A DNA stretch of 64,000 bases from Nephromyces sp. MM_2019 (Eukaryota > Apicomplexa > Aconoidasida > Nephromycida). The notes beneath the pieces are model-generated. The model was given only the letters and a program-made list of their open reading frames with translations. It was not told the DNA's origin and searched no databases. Positions 1 to 12,003 of this stretch are shown one piece after another. Position 1 is the first letter of the stretch. Each line of letters opens with the position of its first letter. The DNA is taken from assembly GCA_015657535.1 (NCBI GenBank), contig JADHZB010001724.1:30357-94356 (forward strand). The letters run 5' to 3'. The position numbers were made by a program, and so were the translations under genes.

Positions 1-19
1 AATGCTGTTTCCTTTTCAG

Positions 20-2719
20 GCTCTATGCAATTCGTTCATCTGAACTGCCTGCGTACTTGGATGGAGGAACGCTTGAATATTCATAGCGTGAGTTTGAGAT
101 ACTTTTAGCTGCCTCAAAGCGATTTATTTTTTTATAGGAGGGAGGTAGAGGCATATTCACATGTGGAGTCACTATTAAACATGGACAGATGCAATAAGAC
201 TGACACGTTGCACGCTAAAATGTGCACACCCGAATGTGCACACACGCGTTGCACACAAAAATGTGCACACACACGTTGCACGCTAAAATGTGCGCGCGCA
301 CGTCAAACACACACGTTGCACGCTAAAATGTGCTCTCACAGTTACACACACAAATAAGCACTCGCACGTTGCACACACACGGTGCACCCACACGTCGCAC
401 ACACACATTGGCACTCGGGAAGAATCCTTATCTATAACGTGTATTACATTTTTTATGCTTTCCCTTGTATATAGCATAGTGCTGCTCGTTTGGGATGTAT
501 TTTGTGGCATATATTTTCCCTAATTTTAGGCAAAACATGCAAATTTCCTAGTTTGTGTGCTAATTTAGCTTTTTTTTTCTATTCTGGCATTTTTTTGTGG
601 CTTTTTAACAGCTCCTCTATACCGTGATCGATTTATTTCGCGTCTTCACATATTAGGGCCCACCATCCTATGCGTGTGCCGGCTGATTTTTCATGTCTTT
701 TCTTTAGAAGCATTGATTTCATGCCCTTAAGATAGTCTGCTGTGAAGATTATCTTGAGTGTATATACATTGGACCTTTTGGTTCCACAACATACTTTTTT
801 CTCAAATGAAGAATTAGTGCATGATAAAATATAAAATCTTTCAGTAGTATTAGGAGGAAACTTTAGAATGCGATATGTTGCTTGAAAGTCGAGCAATTCA
901 AATGAGATTTTAAACTTTTGATGTTTAAGAACTATAATCCTGAATAAGGTATGTTACTTTTGTTGCTTTTGAATATCTATTTGAAGAAGATGAGCTTCTC
1001 AACTTGTTTATAGGCTAGGGAAGGCGATGCGGTATCTTTTTTCTGGAAAGTTTTAGACTGCGAGCTTTGTAATGCTGTGTATCCTACCCACGTGAGGGTG
1101 GAGAATCAGAAGGTTGAATTATTAAAAATCCCGCGTCCTAATCGCCCATTTTTAGTTATAGGTGAGGCAAATGTTTAATATTTGATTTACGTTTCTGCAG
1201 GATTGATTTACGCTGTGTGTAAAATTTCTGGAAAAATTATTAGCAGTTTTTACGGTCGAATGTGTGTACGAAATTTCTGGGAAAATTATATCAAAGTTTG
1301 TGCAACAAGCGCTTGTTTTCTTTCAACAATGAGATCTCAGCGAGTCATCTAGAGAAAAGTTTAGGATGAAGAGGGAAAATTAATCCTGCAGTCATGAAAT
1401 ACGAGGGGTGTGTGTCGTTTTTTTGTCCGGTTCTAGATATCTTTTTTGCGACTTCATGGTGTAGAATGCTAGATAACTTCGGTGGTGCCTCTATACTCTT
1501 TGATTTGATGCTTTGAAAAGGCGAAATGGTAGTTCCTTTTCAAGGATTATCTTTGTGTAGCGTGAGTGTATAAATAGATGTCTGTTTTGTAGATTTTTTT
1601 GCCTTAGAATTTTAAGCTGATTTGAATTCGGTGTAAAACTCGCAATGTTGATTAAGGGGGTACAGCAAGAATCCTAGAGTATATAGCAAAAATTTAAAGA
1701 GTAGAAAAAAAGTACCAAGAGGGAAGATAACACACATATGCGTGGGTAGTATAGCTTGAAGAACCTACAAAGATATATACAGAACAACTGGAATGCGTTT
1801 GACCATTTCTCTAGAATAGAACTAGAATTGTTCCTAGTTATAAGTGCTTGTTGCTGCTGTGGCATCATTTTGATGAACCCTTCTTTGTGTGTTTTATAGC
1901 CAGCTTTTTTCTTATTGCTATAGATACCCTTCTGTCACTATAGCGATCAATATTTTTTTTATCATTTTTAAGATATTCCCTTTTTGTTGCTTGGCGTTTT
2001 GGGGGGAATTTTGTGAGTATAAATGTTCACGTGGTTCCTCATACGACAAAAAGGTTTCTTTCTTCTTTTCAGAGCCACGTTTCCAAAGAGATCGAGGGCT
2101 ACATGTAATATGCTTGGCTAACACTCGCGTAGTACGTCTTGGTCGAGGCCATGGTAGCGATGTAAGATTCGCTGATATCTCTGTCTCTAGGCTGCATGCT
2201 AGTTTGAAGTATCAGAGAGGGGAGATTCTTCTTGAGGACCATGCTAGTAAGTTTGGTACACTTCTGGAAGTTCGTGATGCCTGCAGACTTGAAAACGGCT
2301 CCACTAGGACTCTTCAGGTATGAATTGTATGGAATACTTTCTTGTGTGCGTCGATCATGACACCTGTTGAAGTTCTTTTTTTATCTTTTTTGTATAATCA
2401 AGCTTCAAAGCAACTCTGTTACTCTATATTTGATAGTCTGTATGCACTTTCTCTGACTTTGCCAGGTCTTAACTGTGGGGTTTTCTGCGTTTGCGTAGCC
2501 AGTCTATGTATATGCTTGCTTCTCCCGCTGCTCAGCTGAAGAGCTCATTGAAGTTCTTTGCCTTCAATTTTGATATATTCCGTGCAGGTTGGTCGCACAC
2601 ACATCACGATAACAATAAAGAGAAAATGGTCCGTGTTTCCTTTTTGCCCGCAAGGAGGTCTTAGAGCCGAACACAGAATGCTTGAGAACGAAGAAGTCAC
2701 TACTATTCGTTCACAGTAA
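20..2719 (+). CDS. RINGv (RING-CH) + FHA domain protein, 5' end outside window
   Basis: Four exons join in phase: 20..87, 1013..1161 (1019 is an alternative start), 2073..2317 and 2588..2719 (stop TAA). The first two carry the second half of a C4HC3 RING-variant finger: H-L-N-C-L-x-x-W in exon 1 and the last pair C-E-L-C followed by N-A-V-Y-P in exon 2, the usual WK..ECELC..YP order of RINGv proteins. Exons 3-4 encode an FHA domain: V-R-L-G-R-G-H-G-S, then the phosphothreonine-binding S-R-L-H and G-T-L-L, ending with V-G-R-T-H-I-T. By family, this would be an E2-binding ubiquitin ligase recruited to phosphothreonine partners; that role is inferred. The N-terminus, including the first zinc ligands, lies upstream. 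No transmembrane segment follows, unlike animal MARCH ligases. Domain calls are firm; junctions 1013/1019 are not distinguished. Confidence 0.88.
203..410. repeat. Degenerate tandem repeat in intron 1
   Basis: A block in the first intron of the RINGv-FHA gene repeats a unit of roughly 34 nt whose core is CACGTTGCACGCTAAAATGT, with at least three recognisable copies (starting near 204, 270 and 313) interspersed with CA/CG dinucleotide runs and shorter GTTGCAC fragments further right. It is self-similar and contains the GCAACGTG/CACGTTGC palindromic half-sites. Confidence 0.8.
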
Positions 2720-5700
2720 GACGTGTGTTCCCTGTTTAAAGTTATGCCTGGAATTTTTAAAGTATGAGTCGTGTGTTTGACTATATTTACTCTAGCAAAG
2801 GAAAGTTGATAAAAAGCATCGTTCTGTGTGTGTGTCTACCCGGAAGATGTACATGCATCAATCTGGGGGCTATCTTTGCTGACGTTGGCACTTGCCTTTA
2901 ACAAGTCCTGCCTCGCTGGCGCTTGTTTTTAGAAATTTTATGCCTTATGATTACAATGCCCTACAAAACCCTAGAAAATATCAATATTAGACTATCCCTA
3001 TGTAGTGATGTGGTTAAAATACAGTATTGCTGTGAACCATTTAACTATATATATATTGTGAAAACAGTCATAAAATACTGTGATTTTTTCAATTATACAT
3101 CAGTGAGTGCACGATATGTTGCCGCTAACGTATGCTTGTGGGGGGCATTTTTATTTCCGATATTTCAAATAGGGGAGTAGACAAAATGCGTGCATAATAC
3201 CTTTGCGCACACGCGCTCTATGGCGTACGCATTAGAGCGATAATGTTTTTAGTTTATATTTTAGGCCTTTTTTTAATCTGTTATTTTATGCTATCAACAG
3301 TCTCTATTTGGCTTCTTTCAGAGCATTTTTAGATAATCACCCCATCTAACTTATGGTCCTTGTGTGTGTCATTTTAGGCTATCTGTTTGTAGCATTAATT
3401 GCTATACTGTACCAAGTCATAGATAGGGTAGTAGCTATATATTGTGAATTTAGTACATGCAAACTAGATTTCATTGGGATAATAAAGCTATGCGTTAATA
3501 GAGGCTATAAGCATGGTGGCATTAAGATGTGATGATATATTGTACCTATATATACTATATATATGTTTGTTTGATTGATTTTTCCAAGTTTGCTGCGCTT
3601 CCTGGTGAGACTTTTAAGTCTTTCCGTCAGTCACAAGCGCATAACTTGGTGATATATCTTCAATCCAAGGATGAGCAAAGACCTTTCTCGGATATTTCCG
3701 TTAGGCTACGAGGTTTTGCTATCTTGGGCTTCCTAACTTGCCTATTGCTACGTCTTCTTAGCTTTATTAGGTGGCAGTTTAATTTTTGCAAGAAGAGCGG
3801 TTATTACAGTTTTGTTTCCAATTTTGAAACTAGCTTGTTTATGTATATAAAATCATGTGTGTGTATTTTCTGCCCGAGTGTGCGCTGCATAGTATATATA
3901 CCATTAAAATGGCCCCGCTAGTTTTTCGCTAAGATTGAATGAACAGGAATTTGTTTGAGCATGCCATTTATGTATGCCTTGAAGAAAATGCTGCTGCAGA
4001 AGAATTTTTTCCCAATATGTACACAGCTTATATTTGATGTTGCATCATGGAAGCTACCTAGGAGGAGTGGAGTGTGTGTGTGTGTGTTTGTGTGTGTGTC
4101 TATACTTTATGAATGTGAATCTATGTCTATATGTCTAGATTTATGTCTATTTCCTCCTGTGTATGTGTGTGTGAGTGTGACATCCTCATTTCTCTATTCT
4201 TTTTATAGTCTAGTGCAGGTGCTCTCCTGATATTTATTGCCCTTTTTGGGATGTTTTTAAAGAGTCTGCCACTTATCTATACTGCGAGATTTTATCTGTA
4301 TTTATGTGCTCTCATTGTGTGAACTCGTAGCTATTGAAGCACGCAAAGGTATTGAGAGGTTAGCGTTAGGGCCACACACGTAATAGCCATGGCGTAACAT
4401 TTACTGCTTGCTATTATCCATTGTGCTTACTCTACCACGTCACGTATTTTTGCAATGGGAAAAAACCTGTGTACCCGTTTGTTACCTATAAACTGCTTTC
4501 TTAATGGTATTCAATTATACTATTGAATGCAATACCGCTGTTTTGTCTTTTTTTACTGTCAAAAAGTCAACTCCTTCATGGTCAAAAAATCTTTTTTTCG
4601 GTAAACTATAACTACTTCTTGAATGAACGAGCTTCCTATAGATTTCCATAATTAAATTTATCCTGCATATATATTCCTTTTTCCTGGAAGGGAGATGTAG
4701 TACTTCACACGTTATGATCTTCACACTTTATGATCTTCAAACGTCGTTATTATCTTTAAACACTCTTGTGATGTTTTATTTACTACCAAAGCGTGGCTTT
4801 TTGATATTATCCATTTTTTTACTGCGATTGGTGGCAGTTTTTGAGTCGCTGGAACGGCTAGCGAAGCTTTTTGTGCCTTGACTTTCATATTTTGCGCTTT
4901 GAGATCACGTGTATGTAAATGCATATATGTATTAGGAGGACGACTATATATAGTAGTTACGTCAAAAATTGTTGGGTCTCATGATGGTGCATGCACGGAT
5001 TCTGCAGCAATTTTTACTGCTTGAAAGAATTGAGCCATCATCTCCAAGTTTAATTCTAAATAGTATTTGGCGTCATCATAATATAGTTATATATAGTAAG
5101 TACCCCTCTTCGTGGTTAAGGAGTAGCCATACCTTGGCCTCTCTCATTAAGAAAAATGAGCGGGAGATTATGGATGAATGCTACTGCCGTAGAAAAAAAA
5201 CTCGATAAATAATCATCTAATCATAGCTTAATAATACTAATAATAGCAGCGACTATATCTTCCAAGCCCTTCCCGTATTGGTGCAGAACGCTAATGACGG
5301 ATTTATCTATAGCATATGCGTTGTTCACATCCTGGGAGATGATTCGTTTAGAATAATTTTTTGCGAATCTTTGGTTGCCGCTGCTTGCTTGAAGATATTC
5401 TATATGAATGGAAATGCTTCTAATCTCGAAATCTCTTTCTTTTCCTAGCTGTTTGTTGCAAGTCTTTTACTATCCCTTTAACATTCTAAATTCGTAGGAT
5501 TTTCAAAAGAGATTTATATTTGCTCAAAATGTACGTGATTATCGGCTGAATTTAGATTTCCCTTTAGCTTTTTGAAAGGGTTTTAAGCCTGTGCTGAGGT
5601 GATGTTTTTCTTTTCTTTTTGTTTTTATGCGACTCCTGTTCCAGTGTGACATTCTTCCAAATGTCTTTCGAAGCTACTTAGCTTAGTCGCAAGAAATGAC

Positions 5701-7690
5701 GGAAAGAGGTGCTATATTTTCGTGTCAAATTCTAAAAAGTACATTTTTGTTGCTTAACGAGGAGACCATCTCGCCCAATCTCCATTGAGAAGAAATTGAT
5801 GTATGCAGCTGTTCTCTATGACGAGTTGCTTCTTCAAGCTTCATACAATTTACCTAGGATATTGTAAGAAAGCTTTCAAAGGTTATTTATCGTTTATTTG
5901 TATCTGCAAGAATAACCACTTACCTTTTTTCATTTACAGGTATAACGGTCTTTGTTATGTTTCATTCTTTCTCCTCAAAAATTCCTGATACACCTTCCCA
6001 TATAAGGGGATTTCCTCAATTAGCTAGTCAAAACTGTACTGTATGTATATATGCATGCTTCCCTTCCCGAAAGAAGTATTTTGAAGAAGATGTTTTTCAG
6101 TATGTTAAGCCTGTTTTGTAGCTGCAACCCTGTCTTTAGAGCGTGCTATCGTTCCAAAGGCTTGAATGCACTGGAAATTATTATCTATCTCGTCAACCTC
6201 TGCAGTCAGCACATCATCCAACGCGGTGCTACTGCTTCATTTTCAATCGACATTTTGTTTTGGTGCAAATGCTATTTAAACTCTTGTTACCGAATGTGTG
6301 TTATTATACCCACTGTTTGCACCTGACATGAGTAGGTTTACACTAGAATTTTTTTTCGACAATATATATACGTTTGGGCAAGCCCTGCCTATTCTTATTT
6401 ATCCCACTCTTTTGGAAAACTTTCTGTGAGTTCTTGCCTAGTTTAGAACAACTGAATAAAAGTTGAGAATAGTGTGGATCAATACAACCCCTTCGCCAGC
6501 TTTTCAAGTAAAAGCATACATACTATCCCCTTACTACTACGCTAAGGAATAGTGGCCTGGTTTAAGGGATTTTTGCAGTACTGCGTTTCATTGGCCATGT
6601 GAGTGCATTGGAATGCATATCTTCAAGATTCTAGCTCAGTATACTTCCACTGACTTACTTTAGTATTTTTTTGCTTGCCTCTATTTGCAATTTGTCTGAT
6701 TCTCCGGATGTTGTTGGGCTATTCCACATCGTCAAATATATCAAGTTCTACATGCGTTCCGGATGCTTGCGTCATCTTCACTATCATTATGATATGGTGA
6801 AAAACATTGAATTGGGCGGTTTATATTTCGATATGGGAGCTTTTTTTTTACAGAGTTTGTGATGCAGCTTTTCTGCTGTCAAATCACTTGCCCTACTTTA
6901 ACGAGCACAAGTAATCCTTTCATTGATATGGAGAGTATAGCATGGACCTGACTTTTCAAAGAGCTTAAGACTGTCTCCCAAGTGTAGTGTTTGTGGCTCC
7001 CTTTAACCCTTCGGCGTGTCCCTACAAAATGCGTGTTACGCTGTATTTTTCTTCATTGAAAAGTCCTATGTTTGTACCGTGGTATGTGCAGCCTTAACCA
7101 AGTTCAAGACTGTTTGTTCCGGCACAGTAATTTTTGTTTCAGAGACCGTTTCGCTGTTCCTCAGTAGCACCATGAAGTATATGGTATAGGTTTTTATATC
7201 TTATGGTGTAGCCTGACGTGCGCTTTTCATGGCAGATTAATAAAATGAAGACGCCGGCGGCAGTGTTTTCAGCTAGAGTTTTGCAGCCTAATTTTGTGCT
7301 TTTGTATCCAGCTGGAAATTTTTTTTTCATGGAATCTATGCCAGTCCTGACTGCTATGCTATATATATTTTCAGAATTCACGCTGCTTCGTGATTTCCTT
7401 AAAAAATCCGTTTGTATCTTCGGGTTTGGAACCCTCATTCTTTTGCTGCTATTTTTCTCCCTCGCATACTATTTTTGTAGGTGGGTATGTGCGATATTCA
7501 TTTTGAAATTTATTTCATTCGCAGATACCAACATGTCTCATATTTTATCAAATACTCAGGCGTCAAAATTTCTTGTCACCTATGTTTTGATGAAATGTTT
7601 TTATGCTCTACACTTTTATTGGGACTTTTTTTCCTTTTTGCCTATTTTCCTTTATTTTGTTTTTTGGCTGTGATGGTCGTTGTATATTAG
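2720..7690. other. Unassigned T-rich stretch
   Basis: No recognisable gene. The + strand is T-rich, as in sense introns of this genome, with (TG)n tracts near 4075-4100 and 4160. Short open stretches bounded by AG and GT exist, for example at 7228..7269 (after GGCAG, ending S-A-R before GTTTTG) and near 5575, but they did not form a phase-consistent chain. It is either an intergenic region or the upstream introns of the gene suggested at 7691-8701. Confidence 0.5.
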
Positions 7691-8701
7691 GTGCTGAGTG
7701 CAAAGAATCTTTTTATTAGTAAAATCGACTGGTGCCATACCGCAGTTATGCGAACGTGGTACTGCTGAGTTTGTGCGTACTTTTTTGAAGGACTTTTTCT
7801 GCAGGCTTTGATTTTTTTCTAAAGTCATACCATATTGAAGCATGCTAAAGTACCTTCTGTATAATCTTTATGTGATGTTTGAACGATAAACGCTTTCGTT
7901 TTTGGGAATGGGTTGCGTGTTACAGGCATTATTTGACTACTTCCCACTTGATAATTTTTTGTGCAGTGCATCTGAAGATGTAATAAGTTTCCCTTTGTTT
8001 CACATCCTCTTTATTATGAGTTTGATTCTTCTGTTATCCGCTTTATTTTTTTCCCCTGTGCTTTGTCGTCTACTTATGTTGTAATTCAGCTTACCACGTA
8101 GGTTTCATTTTAGTTCGTGTGGGCATGGGATTGTCTGCAATTGTTTCTTATACTCACATTGGGTTTGTGCAGTTTTTCAGGTGCCTATGTAATGCTCTTC
8201 TTCCTGCTTCGTCTCCATGCTTTCCTGTTTGCATGGTGCTAGACGTTTGAATATGGTCCATTAAATATGTCTCTAGCAAGTTATTATTTTTTGGGTCATA
8301 CACTGTTAAATGATTTAGCGGCAGCCATGTAATTAATTTTAGACTATAGCACAAGAAGTTTTACTTCTCTGTTTTTAACCACTTTTCTACTTATGCTTTA
8401 TAATATGAGAATCCCTTTTTGCATTGCTTCTACTGGATAAAGGAGATGCTTGAGGAGATTGATGCCCACTCATACCTGGGTATGATAATTTTTTTTGTGA
8501 GTAATTTGTTTAGTTGCATGCCATTTTAGCTTTGGTCGTTAAATGCCGCAGGAGCTTCCCCTACCCTTGCGTATGCAGTTATCCTTTTTTCCCTGAAAAT
8601 GCCGCTTTTAGGAATCTCCATGATAGCCTTGCATGGAAGTTCATAGTCTTAGTTTTTACATCCGTAGTTTTTCAATGGGAATTGAAATAGTGTCTCGTTG
8701 G
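7691..8701 (+). CDS. Probable exons of an unidentified + strand gene
   Basis: A run of short exons closes in phase: 8443..8479 (E-M-L-E-E-I-D-A-H-S-Y-L), 8552..8570, 8612..8638 (ending H-D-S-L-A-W-K) and 8668..8689, or to 8701 if the GTAACT donor is used. Phases are 0-1, 1-2, 2-2 and 2-0, with good donors. An earlier exon at 7691..7758 (V-L-S-A-K-N-L-F-I-S-K) is open and ends at GTACTG, but the exon linking it to 8443 was not found. A further open stretch near 8790-8860 (D-D-A-D-V-I-L-Y-P-S) may be the end, but its phase does not match. No family is recognised and the start codon is unknown. The alternative is coincidental open frames, though four consecutive matching junctions make that less likely. 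Confidence 0.45.
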
Positions 8702-11700
8702 GTAACTCCTTACCAAAGTTATCTTCATTTTATATGCCTCTTCGCATGGAGTTCTTGCCCGCAGTAACACATTTTCTTAAGTTGTAGATGATGCTGATGT
8801 TATATTATATCCTTCATTGAATTTACGATACTGCAACGTTGCAGTATTAGTTTTTGATAAATGAATAGGTATTGCCTAGGATCCCAGCCGTAACTTATGT
8901 GTAGCTTCGTACCTAGTGTATTATAATATGATAAATGCCCTTTATATTGTATTTTCTTCCGAAATCTGACTGTGTTTACTTTTTTAGAAAGTTGTGCCTC
9001 TCTTTGGGTAAGACCACGTGATAAATGCACATCTATTGTAGTTAGCGATGTCAGATTTGCTGGTTTTACATCTTTAATTGGCCTGTGCTTATGTTTATCA
9101 AAAATGAGCGACTGTTTGAATGTGTAAGGTCAACGTGTTAGCGTTATTTTACTTTCCCTTTGCTGAAGCATGCTTCTGGAAGTAAATTTTAGAAGACGAA
9201 GTGGTTTTTTTGAAAATTCTTTTTCCCTTTGCTCCCTTTTTAGCTTTTTACGATATTTTACCCAGGGCCTTGTGGAGACTTTTAGCTCTGAAGTGTTTAG
9301 CATTAGTATGTGTTACCACTATGTGATTTTATTTTTATGTTATTTTCATTCTATTTGGGTTTCTGGGTTGTCAGTTTGCTGCGAGTGTATAAACACAGCG
9401 CTTGCTTTTATAAAGATGGCTGCGTACGTTCCTTTTATTTCCAAAATCCTGTGTTGGGGAGATTTTTTCTGAGTACTAGAAAAATTTTTAAAACATTCGT
9501 GTTTTTTTTAATAATCAATGACAAGGTGCTCTAGACGGGCTTTCGTTCTTAAATTGTGCAGAAGAGGCATCAAATTATTGTTATGGGTATCTGACTAGCC
9601 GGGAAATCTTCGCATTGGTTACCCTTTATATCCTCGCCTCGCATCGTTCGTTTGAGCTGCTTCACAGCAAACGAGACTCGCAAATCTTTTGCTGATTCAA
9701 ACCAAAGTGTCGTCCTGATTTTGCTTACTCCCTTGTTTTAGCGTATTATATTCACAGATTTTGATTCTTGATACTCCAAAAATCTTTCATTTGGTTAAGG
9801 AAAGCGTATATGTACTGTTGTGACCAGATGTTAGTTGCTGGTTCGAGACAGAATCTACTGTAATTTAAGTAATTTAATATCAGACGCTTTAGTTCTAGTT
9901 TCTATCCAGCTACCATTAGGTGTATGCATTGATGCCTGATCAGCCACAAGTAGTATGGAGAATTCTGAACGAATTGACTCGTACGCCAACATCACTCTGC
10001 ACTCCTCTATTGTCCCTGTGGTGGATAGGGCAAAGTGCTTAAAAACGGAAGGCTTTTTCCTCCTTGTAGGAGTTGAGTGCCATTGGTACTAACCGTAGGT
10101 AGTTAGATCGTAGGGTGATGAAGGATGCTTGGCATACATGTATGGTCATGCTCACTGAAAAAAAACGTAATTACAAGCTTTGAAACGTCTTCGTATGGGC
10201 AATTTGATATAAATGCGTCTTACTTCGGAAACTAACGTGTAGCCAAAATGTTTTGAGTGTGGAAAGTTGCCCCTGATTACTCTAATTTTTTTCTAGCCGT
10301 GCAGCTTGACCATGCACTAGTAATTAGTGCTCCAACCTTGTCTATATTGAGATTGTAAGGGTAGAGGCAGCGAAATAGGACCCGCAAGAGCCGAGAACAC
10401 ACGAAGCTTTTCTTTAGGATGCTTGCGATAGCCATCATGAGCCTCATGCCTCTCCTTTTTTTTTAAACTTGTCCGAAAGAGCGAGAGTATGGTTCCACAA
10501 GCTGTCAGAGGCTTTTGCCGCTTAAGTTAGTACAAAAGGCCCTGGAATTTCTATCGCGGAAAATTACGCTTCAGCGGTTAATACTCGCCTTGCAAGATCA
10601 CTTATGGACACCACATCCGAGTGGCGGATAGCAACTTGCCAAGCACGATAAAATGAGTAAAAATTTTTTTTGCCTTATAGGAGAATACGCTCGTCTTTTT
10701 TTATGCATGGCACGGGGATTTGTAGCTTAAATGTTCCCTCGCTGCTATAGCGCTTCGTTGGGTGTGCTCGATTTTCCCGTTAGACTAAGATTCTGCACTA
10801 TAATTTGAACATATGTTTTCTATAGCTGCGTACAAGCTGTATAGGAAAGCATATTCCAATGGGCTGCAACGCTTGGCCTTGTCCCTGGATGAAGGCAACC
10901 TTTTTCAAATTAATAATTTCTAATTTATGGAAGCGAGGTTAAAATAAGTACAGGGTCTCCCTTGATGCAGATAGCAAACTTATTATTTTTGAAGTTCCGT
11001 GAAACAAGGTAAACACTCGTTTAGGGCAGTATGATGCAACCGAATCACGGATGGTACGGCGCATAACGCGAATCTCGCATATTTTCATATGAGATCGGAT
11101 CCTGCTCGTGCAAGGGCAGCATCACAACTAGTTTTAAGATTGCAAGTCTTTATAATAGCTGCCTCATGGCTGTCACGAGCCCAGACTCAAAACAGAGAAG
11201 CCTTTCTAAACGTGTTTAGAACTTAGCTGTCTACTGGGTATATCAGGATAATCTTGCAGGGTGCTCAGATACAATCCGAACAATTTTAGCTCATGGCTGC
11301 ATGCCAAAACCTCAATAAGAAAATTTAAGCATCCAAGATAATTCTGACCACAAGTTCACACCCCAACAATCGTCATAAGCTTTTTAAAGAGAAACAATGA
11401 AATGCCCGAAAACTTTCAGTGGAAGGCATCACCCTACAAGCAACAGTTAATCCCGCAGCAGCAATAATTAGTCTTGAATGGTGTACATACATACAGCGAA
11501 AGTTGTGCATATGTCAAATGTCTTTATGCTATCCTCTAGGGTTTTAAAAATATATACCCAGTAAATGATGATGAAAGTTTGGCTGCTATGAAGGATGGAT
11601 GGCATTTCTTCACCGCTGAGAGAGCAACTTGTTTCAAAGGTATTAACGGATAAAATCTACCACCCATTGTTAAAAAAAAGATTTAGGAATGGTTCAAAGG

Positions 11701-12003
11701 CCAACTTTGCAGGCGCTATGTCATGTCTGGTATGCTACTTCACTCCGCTCAGTCCCGTCAAATTGATGCTTTCACAACTCACGGATAAGGCTGACGGAAG
11801 GTCGTAGTCGCACAAATTTTATAGGTAGCATTTTTCAAGTAGATCAACTTATACTAGATGTGCTGCACATGCGTAGAGCGGACTGTAAATATAGAAGTAG
11901 AGCAGCGAGTATCTATAAGCTTATCAGGCGGCGAGTGGTGTCTTGAGGTACTCAGCACTACTGACTGCGCAAAGTGGCGGATTGTAATTTATGCCATTAA
12001 AAT
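8702..12003. other. Unassigned, mostly intergenic
   Basis: No feature with domain or splice support. Base skew fades from T-rich to neutral at about 9.5 kb, consistent with leaving a transcription unit. Two open frames at 11595..11807 and 11858..12040 have no recognisable similarity; the second overlaps the start of the next gene in another frame. Confidence 0.5.
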
